Assembly: GCA_002773975.1 (NCBI GenBank)
Contig: PEZR01000005.1
Location: 3,076 to 30,062, forward strand
DNA from: Bdellovibrio sp. CG10_big_fil_rev_8_21_14_0_10_47_8
Lineage (GTDB): Bacteria > Bdellovibrionota > Bdellovibrionia > Bdellovibrionales > Bdellovibrionaceae
Direction: 5' to 3'
DNA: 26,987 bases
Made by a program: the position numbers and the translations under genes. The notes under the pieces are model-generated. The model saw nothing but the letters and a program-made list of their open reading frames with translations, had not been told where the DNA came from and did not search any database. Below, one piece after another: positions 22,049 through 26,987 of the stretch (position 1 is its first letter; each line of letters begins with the position of its first letter).

Positions 22049-23169
22049 GCGAAGAATTTATTCCGGTCAATACTCCGCTGTTGAATGGCAACGAGGAAAA
22101 ATATCTGTTGGATTGCATTCGCACCGGTTGGATCTCATCAGAAGGCCCATTGATCAAAAAATTTGAAGCACAGTTTTCGGCCCAGGTTGGAAGAAAACAT
22201 GGCATCGCAGTCAGCAATGGCACGGCTGCCATCGATGCCGTCATAGAAGCTTTAAATTTGGGACCTGGGGATGAGGTTATCCTGCCCACATTCACAATTA
22301 TCTCTTGTATCTCTCAGATCGTTCGTTCCGGTGCCAAACCGGTCTTAGTGGACAGTGACCCGGTCACATGGAACATGGACGTGGCGCAGGTAGAGGAAAA
22401 AATTACTCCCAGAACCAAGGCGATCATGCTGGTTCATATTTATGGTTTACCAGTAGATATGGATCCGCTTTTAGCTTTGGCAAAGAAACATGGATTGAAG
22501 GTGATCGAGGACGCAGCAGAAATGCACGGACAAACCTACAAAGGAAAGCCTTGTGGAAGTTTTGGCGACATCAGTATTTTCAGTTTCTATCCGAACAAAC
22601 ACATCACTACGGGAGAGGGTGGAATGATCGTTACTGACGACGATCAGCTGGCAGAGGATTGTCGCAGTCTGCGCAACCTCTGTTTCCAACCTCAAAAACG
22701 CTTCGTGCACGAGAGGCTTGGTTGGAATCTACGGATGACGAACATTCAAGCTGCCTTGGGCGTAGCCCAGTTGGAGCGGCTCGATGAGTTTATAAAATTG
22801 AAACGAAAAATGGGATTATTATATACTGAGCTATTTTCAGGTCGGTTGCCGGATGTGCAGTTGCCTCTTGCTAAAACAAGTTATGCGGAAAACATCTACT
22901 GGGTTTATGGTCTCGTGGTGGATGAAAAGAGGGGTTTCGATGCCGAAGAGATTATTCGAAGACTGGGGGCAAAGGGTGTTGGATGTCGACCTTTTTTCTA
23001 TCCCATGCACCAGCAGCCAGTATTAAAGAGGATGGGTCTTTTTGAGAATGAAAGTTACCCTGTCGCTGAGAGAATTTCAAAACAAGGATTTTATATTCCC
23101 AGCGGTTTGGCGCTGACGGAGCAACAAATACACCGCGTGGCGGATGTCGTGATGAAAGAGTTAACATGA
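22045..23169 (+). CDS. DegT/DnrJ/EryC1 aminotransferase, perosamine-synthase-like
   Basis: This PLP-dependent sugar aminotransferase converts a 4-keto to a 4-amino sugar. The 374-residue protein begins FIPVNTPLLNGNEEKYLLDC and has WISSEGPLIKKFE. The PLP-binding Asp is in IEDAAE (Asp156) and the Schiff-base lysine is Lys185 in YPNKHITTGEGGMI. The order and wording resemble GDP-perosamine synthase (Per/RfbE), for example VDSDPVTWNM and VHIYGLPVDMD. Gmd at 1-785 could supply its GDP-4-keto-6-deoxymannose substrate. ATG 22045 has GAGGAG 6 bases upstream and overlaps the previous stop; upstream frame extension lies inside the methyltransferase. Other NDP-4-keto sugars remain possible. Confidence 0.9.
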   Translation: MSEEFIPVNTPLLNGNEEKYLLDCIRTGWISSEGPLIKKFEAQFSAQVGRKHGIAVSNGTAAIDAVIEALNLGPGDEVILPTFTIISCISQIVRSGAKPVLVDSDPVTWNMDVAQVEEKITPRTKAIMLVHIYGLPVDMDPLLALAKKHGLKVIEDAAEMHGQTYKGKPCGSFGDISIFSFYPNKHITTGEGGMIVTDDDQLAEDCRSLRNLCFQPQKRFVHERLGWNLRMTNIQAALGVAQLERLDEFIKLKRKMGLLYTELFSGRLPDVQLPLAKTSYAENIYWVYGLVVDEKRGFDAEEIIRRLGAKGVGCRPFFYPMHQQPVLKRMGLFENESYPVAERISKQGFYIPSGLALTEQQIHRVADVVMKELT

Positions 23170-24923
23170 ACACCAATTCAATCAGTGAAAAGATAAAACA
23201 GCTCATTAGAACAAAGTGGATACTCCGTTTTGTTCTTTTTCCATTTGTGCGGCCAAAGCGTTTTATGGATGAGTTCGTTTGGGCGTTGTGTGATTTTTGG
23301 ACCTTTCGAAGTTCGATTAAAAACTATTTGAGTTTTTTACGTCGCGACCCACCGTCAGCTGAAAATAAACCTGGCCTTTTGATTGTTGCGGGTCGGGGAA
23401 TGAACACTCAGTGGTGCCAATTGTGGGCTGTGCTGGGGGCTGTATTTGCAAATCGCACTCATCGTGTTTTTGTCCTCACATCTAGAAATCAACCCATGTT
23501 GAATCTGTATTTTCGTATCTTTGGTTTTGATTTTATTTTTCTAGAAGACCTAAAGATCTCCACCGTCATTGTTCCTCAGTCAGCCCTTGATCAAATCAAT
23601 GGGCTAGAGTCCTTTATGGATTTCAAGACCTTTAAACTGGACGGCGCTCCTTTGGGGTCGATGGCAATGTCGACATATAGTCGCACCAAAGTGACAGGCG
23701 TCATCGATATTCAGGATGCTCAGACGCGGGAAGAAGTTCGAGCTTGGTTGGTCTTTATCTATCAATCTGTTGTGGCTTCCAAACAGCTGTATCAAAAGAA
23801 CAACATTGATATGCTCTTCTTCACTGAAGTGTTTATGGAAGAATATGGGGCTTTCTACTATGGAGCATTGGACATGGGCCTGAATGTCATCCGCTTCGCT
23901 GGAACGGTCCGAGACAATGCGGTGATAGTCCAGCATTTGACCAAGGAAAGTGACCGAACTCACCATGCGGCGGTGACATCACAGAGTTGGAGCCAGATTG
24001 TGGATGCTCCAGACTCCAAACAAATTGATCTTGAATTGGAACGAAATTTTCTGGATCGGTATGGGGATGTTTGGGCCATGTCGACACGCAATCAACCCAA
24101 CACAAAAATTGTCGACCCTAAAGTTGCCAGAGCAGAGTTGGGGATTCCCTCGGATCGAAAAATGGGGGTTATTTTTAGTCATATTTTGTACGACACACTC
24201 TTTTTTATCGGAGAGGATCTGTTCCCCAGTTATGCGGATTGGTTTGTAGAAAGCGTAAAGGCCGCCTGTGCTAATCCAAATATTGAATGGTTTGTTAAAG
24301 TTCATCCTTCCAATTTGTGGCGCGGAGAGCTTGAGCAGTTCTTCGGTGGGAAATACGAAGAAGTTCGATTGATCGAGAGATTTGTTGGTCCCTTACCCAA
24401 ACACGTTCACATGGTTTACCCAGACACACCCTATAGCCCATATACCTGGCTTCAGATGACTGATTATGGAATCACTGTTCGTGGTACGTCAGGAATTGAG
24501 CTGGGTGCTTTGGGAAAAACTGTGATCACGGCGGGGAGCGGTCGATATGAAAAAATCGGTTTCACGGTCAACCCAAGGACCTCTGCCGAATACATGGAGT
24601 TATTAAAGTCACTGCCGAAGGCTCCGGAGCCCAGTATTGAGCAAAAACGTCTCGGAGTTAAGTTTGCCTATATGACATTTTGTATGAAGCCGTTTACCTT
24701 GGACTTTCTGAAACCAGTACCAAAATTCGGAAAAACTCGAATATTCGGAACTGATGATTTGGTCTATCGGGGAAATTTTCCAGAATCCATGACCGAATTG
24801 CCGGCTTCCGTGGAAAGATTTTTTCGTTGGAGTTTTAACAAAGAATCTGTCGATTTTTTAAACGATTGGCCCGTTCAACCTAAGGAGTTTCACCATGGCG
24901 CTGTTTCAACATCAAATCTTTGA
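23166..24923 (+). CDS. Putative capsule-type glycosyltransferase (GT-B-like)
   Basis: I do not recognise a named family for this 585-residue protein. The first 60 residues are basic and aromatic and may sit on the membrane. GLLIVAGRGMNTQWCQLWAV begins a Rossmann-like half. The C-terminal half has EWFVKVHPSNLWRGE (374-388), then ITVRGTSGIELGALGKTVIT and AGSGRY (to about 461). The HPS and GTSGIE pattern, with a G-x-Y after it, resembles capsule-synthesis transferases (KpsC/KpsS-like) and CDP-glycerol-type transferases. It starts in an ATGA overlap with the aminotransferase gene and overlaps the next gene by 29 bases. Use of a CMP-activated acid is a hypothesis from the motif likeness and from the second neuB/neuA pair in the same unit. 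Confidence 0.6.
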   Translation: MNTNSISEKIKQLIRTKWILRFVLFPFVRPKRFMDEFVWALCDFWTFRSSIKNYLSFLRRDPPSAENKPGLLIVAGRGMNTQWCQLWAVLGAVFANRTHRVFVLTSRNQPMLNLYFRIFGFDFIFLEDLKISTVIVPQSALDQINGLESFMDFKTFKLDGAPLGSMAMSTYSRTKVTGVIDIQDAQTREEVRAWLVFIYQSVVASKQLYQKNNIDMLFFTEVFMEEYGAFYYGALDMGLNVIRFAGTVRDNAVIVQHLTKESDRTHHAAVTSQSWSQIVDAPDSKQIDLELERNFLDRYGDVWAMSTRNQPNTKIVDPKVARAELGIPSDRKMGVIFSHILYDTLFFIGEDLFPSYADWFVESVKAACANPNIEWFVKVHPSNLWRGELEQFFGGKYEEVRLIERFVGPLPKHVHMVYPDTPYSPYTWLQMTDYGITVRGTSGIELGALGKTVITAGSGRYEKIGFTVNPRTSAEYMELLKSLPKAPEPSIEQKRLGVKFAYMTFCMKPFTLDFLKPVPKFGKTRIFGTDDLVYRGNFPESMTELPASVERFFRWSFNKESVDFLNDWPVQPKEFHHGAVSTSNL

Positions 24924-25467
24924 TGAACGCAGAATGAATGGAAAAAAAATTCTGGATATCGGTTGCGGCCGTCATAAGTTGCCCGGAGCCGTGGGCGTAG
25001 ATCAGTTGGCAGTTCCTGGTGTCGATGTAGTGACGGACTTAAATAAAGCTCTTCCATTCAAAGACGGTGAATTCGAGGTCGTCCATTCTAACCAGGTTTT
25101 AGAGCACATTCCGAATTTGATCGGCCTGATGGAAGAAATGCATCGAGTTCTTGCTCCGGGTGGAATGCTCGTGGCCCATGTACCCTATTTTCGATCAAGT
25201 TGGGCGGCCATCGATCCTACTCATGTTCGGCAGTTCACGATCAATTCTTTGGACTATTTCGCACAGGGAACATTTATGAATGAGGGTTATCGATTTTCGG
25301 ACGTTCGGTACTCTTCAATTGAAATATACCTGGATGGAAACTATCCGAAGTCGATATTTCGATGGTTTTTTACAAAACTAGCATTGCGCTTTCCAAACCG
25401 ATTTGAAAATACGTTCCTGTCGTTTTTATACCCGTTTCAAACACTCACCTTTGTTCTAAGGAAATAG
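24895..25467 (+). CDS. Small SAM-dependent methyltransferase (Methyltransf_11-like)
   Basis: This 190-residue class I methyltransferase has motif I ILDIGCGRHKLPGAVGVD (about 19-36) and VVHSNQVLEHIPN, then a MHRVLAPGGMLVAHVPYF segment with the usual post-motif III wording. HVRQFTINSLDYF follows. The ATG has AAGGAG 8 bases upstream, inside the previous gene. It is the last gene of the rightward cluster. Acceptor unknown; a sugar hydroxyl, amine or carboxylate are all possible. Confidence 0.85.
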   Translation: MALFQHQIFDERRMNGKKILDIGCGRHKLPGAVGVDQLAVPGVDVVTDLNKALPFKDGEFEVVHSNQVLEHIPNLIGLMEEMHRVLAPGGMLVAHVPYFRSSWAAIDPTHVRQFTINSLDYFAQGTFMNEGYRFSDVRYSSIEIYLDGNYPKSIFRWFFTKLALRFPNRFENTFLSFLYPFQTLTFVLRK

Positions 25468-25579
25468 AAATATATCAGCCAAAGTTATATTCGTCGGATA
25501 TGCCAAGGTGAGTAGATATTCATTGAATATTTCCGTTCACTCCATAGAAATATTGTGGAGTACGGATCCTGTTTTGAGT
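25468..25579. terminator. Convergent intergenic region with two small inverted repeats
   Basis: These 112 bases lie between two converging genes, where transcription from both sides should end. ATATTC/GAATAT (25516-25521, 25525-25530, loop 3) and ACTCCA/TGGAGT (25539-25544, 25556-25561, loop 11) are the only inverted repeats I see. Neither has a GC-rich stem or a T-run, so a Rho-independent terminator is not demonstrated. Confidence 0.3.
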
Positions 25580-26725
25580 CTAGGAGAGCTCCTTCAAAAC
25601 AAATTTAACCCGATCGATCACAAAATTTTGTTCGTCACTGGTCATACCAGTTGAGCAGGGGAGGGTGAGAATTTGACTCCAAATTCTGTCACTCACATTC
25701 ATATCTGTTCGTGGGGCTTCGGCATAGGGCGCCTGTAGGTGGGTAGGTCGCCAAAATGTTCTGGCAGCAACCCCCTCAGCAACGAGCTTCTGACAGACTA
25801 CCCTTGTATCCATTTCTGAATTCAACAAAACTCCGGGAAACCAGCAGGCGCTTTGGGACCACGTTGGTGATGGAAACATTTCAACGCCGCCAAGGGATCT
25901 AAAGCCCTCGCGGTAGTTTCGATCGATTTGACGTTTTCTTTCTAGAAAAAAATCAAATTGCTCCATCTGAGCACAGCCAAGAGCAGCTTCGATATTGCAC
26001 ATACGGAAATTGAATCCGACGGCATCATGAACGTAGTCGGCTCCAACCCTTGCCGTGGTGGCCAGATGTTTCGCGCGGGCGAGCAGATCTTTATCATTGC
26101 CGATCACCATGCCACCGGATCCGGTGGTGATGGTTTTGTTGCCATTGAAACTCAACGTAGAAAGCGTCGCTAAGCCACCGATCTCTTTACCCTTGTAGGT
26201 CGCCCCCAGGGCCGCGGCGGCATCCGCCACAACAGGCAGGTCATATTTCTTGGCGATGGCACAGATTGGATCCATGTCCGCACAGAGACCCAAAGTGTAG
26301 ACCGGAAGAATACAAGAGATACGGCGTCCAGATTTTTTGTGAACTAATTTTCCCGATGCGAAGACAGCTTCCGCGCTCAGAGCTTCTTCCAATTTCTGAG
26401 GACAGAGGGTCCAACTTTCCGGAGAGACATCAATGAGCCAGGGAGTGGCGCCCGTGTGGCTGATTGCATTTGCAGTCGCAATAAATGTGAATGATGGAGT
26501 GATGACCAAATCATCACGTTGGACGCCGAGGGTCGTCAGAGCCAGCTGTATTGCCGTTGTTCCAGAAGAAGTAGAAACCCCCAAGGATGATTGTGAACGA
26601 GCAGCAACCATATTTTCAAATCGATCGACGAAAGGGCCAACGGAGGAAACAAAATTTGTCCGAATACATTCGATCAAATATTTTTCTTCATTTCCAGAGA
26701 GATTAGGGATGGCCAGAGGGATCAT
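25580..26725 (-). CDS. legC: LegC-like DegT/DnrJ aminotransferase
   Basis: This PLP enzyme would aminate C4 of a 4-keto-6-deoxy-HexNAc nucleotide in legionaminic or bacillosamine-type synthesis. The 381-residue protein begins MIPLAIPNLSGNEEKYLIEC, with NFVSSVGPFVDRFE and STSSGTTAIQLAL, all very LegC-like. PLP contacts are Asp168 (VADAA) and Lys197 in SFNGNKTITTGSGGM. ILPVYTLGLCADMDPI replaces the usual PVHIYG. The ATG has AAAGGG 8 bases upstream. It starts 3 bases after the stop of the SDR gene to its right, so the two are co-transcribed, as legB and legC usually are. Its products could supply the NeuC/NeuB genes in the leftward operon at 6210-8563. Confidence 0.87.
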   Translation of the reverse strand: MIPLAIPNLSGNEEKYLIECIRTNFVSSVGPFVDRFENMVAARSQSSLGVSTSSGTTAIQLALTTLGVQRDDLVITPSFTFIATANAISHTGATPWLIDVSPESWTLCPQKLEEALSAEAVFASGKLVHKKSGRRISCILPVYTLGLCADMDPICAIAKKYDLPVVADAAAALGATYKGKEIGGLATLSTLSFNGNKTITTGSGGMVIGNDKDLLARAKHLATTARVGADYVHDAVGFNFRMCNIEAALGCAQMEQFDFFLERKRQIDRNYREGFRSLGGVEMFPSPTWSQSACWFPGVLLNSEMDTRVVCQKLVAEGVAARTFWRPTHLQAPYAEAPRTDMNVSDRIWSQILTLPCSTGMTSDEQNFVIDRVKFVLKELS

Positions 26726-26728
26726 TTT

Positions 26729-26987
26729 TTATAACCCTTTGGAGAAATAATGGGTTTGGTACCAATCATATGTTTTTTGAATACCTTGGGCCAAAGTGGT
26801 TTGCGCAGAAAATCCGACCAAACGATCAGTCAGGGACATATCTGGAGCTCGTCGTGACGGAGATCCTGGTTGAGCTTCCAGCTCCTTTAGGGGAGCTGAC
26901 TTTTTAACGATGGATAGGACCGCTTCGCCGACTTCGCTCATGGAGACTTCGGGAGCCTGGCGTCCTAAGTTGAGAACTTGGTTTTTA
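26729..26987 (-). CDS. C-terminal end of an NAD-dependent sugar epimerase/dehydratase, truncated by window edge
   Basis: Only the last 85 or so residues are in the window; the frame continues past base 26986. The visible part reads NLGRQAPEVSMSEVGEAVLS and later GSPSRRAPDMSLTDRLVGF, then TLAQGIQKTYDWYQ. This matches the C-terminal substrate lobe of extended SDRs (NDP-sugar 4,6-dehydratases, epimerases, UDP-glucuronate decarboxylases). An ATG at 26941 is an internal methionine. Linkage to the LegC-like gene makes a LegB-type 4,6-dehydratase plausible, but the specifying N-terminal half is missing. Confidence 0.75.
   Translation of the reverse strand, partial: KNQVLNLGRQAPEVSMSEVGEAVLSIVKKSAPLKELEAQPGSPSRRAPDMSLTDRLVGFSAQTTLAQGIQKTYDWYQTHYFSKGL

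Noticed and set aside
21786..22295. A 169-codon minus-strand open frame spanning two plus-strand genes
   Set aside because: It crosses the well-supported methyltransferase/aminotransferase junction and has no family features.
25516..25561. Rho-independent terminators in the convergent gap
   Set aside because: The stems are AT-rich or short and no T-run follows on either strand.
1..26987. Mobile elements, tRNA genes or CRISPR arrays
   Set aside because: I saw no transposase or integrase motifs, no regularly spaced repeats and no tRNA-like cloverleaf. Nearly all bases are in coding sequence.

Overview
This window is a dense surface-polysaccharide (O-antigen, capsule or glycan-decoration) gene cluster from a Gram-negative-type bacterium. 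It holds 25 protein-coding genes, two of them cut by the window ends. There is no rRNA, tRNA, transposase, integrase or CRISPR array. Base composition looks balanced (about half GC). Genes overlap by a few bases (ATGA, GTGA, TAATG junctions) and use ATG, GTG and TTG starts. The style would suit a Bdellovibrio-like or other deltaproteobacterial-grade organism, but no taxonomic marker gene is present, so this is only an impression.

Layout. (1) 1-1717, plus strand: the 3' end of gmd and all of fcl, the route from GDP-mannose through GDP-4-keto-6-deoxymannose to GDP-L-fucose. (2) 1714-2613, minus: a Wzz-like chain-length protein. 2688-3569, plus: a WbpV/WreQ-like sugar 4-ketoreductase. (3) 3564-11243, minus, seven genes: SDR epimerase, ATP-grasp ligase, PHP hydrolase, NeuB-family synthase, NeuC-family 2-epimerase, full-length ABC exporter and a class I methyltransferase. 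(4) 11244-11433: a 190-bp divergent control region, the longest stretch without a gene. (5) 11434-18969, plus: CBS-nucleotidyltransferase (PtmE-like), a first CMP-sugar synthetase, a GT-B-like protein, an AsnB-like amidotransferase, a GT4 glycosyltransferase and a second GT-B-like protein. (6) 19053-25467, plus: a second NeuB-family synthase lacking the SAF domain, a second CMP-sugar synthetase, a cupin, an amino-sugar-type methyltransferase, a perosamine-synthase-like aminotransferase, a capsule-type transferase and a small methyltransferase. (7) 25580-26987, minus: a LegC-like aminotransferase behind the 3' end of an SDR dehydratase (possibly LegB).

How it may work together. One branch looks like GDP-linked legionaminic acid synthesis: PtmE-like guanylyltransferase, SDR dehydratase, LegC, NeuC/LegG, NeuB/LegI, NeuA/LegF. 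No LegH acetyltransferase is visible. A second, divergent NeuB/NeuA pair suggests a second CMP-activated acidic sugar. Gmd could also feed the perosamine-synthase-like aminotransferase, whose gene overlaps that of a methyltransferase resembling amino-sugar N-methyltransferases. The glycosyltransferase-like proteins would assemble the repeat, and the ABC exporter (PglK/MsbA architecture) would flip it. The AsnB-like protein, the ATP-grasp protein and the PHP protein are candidate decoration enzymes.

The most interesting region is the overlapping SDR / ATP-grasp / PHP / NeuB block at 3564-7292. It is wired into nonulosonate synthesis, but its chemistry does not match a pathway I know. Functions are assigned by motif recognition; substrates are inferred.
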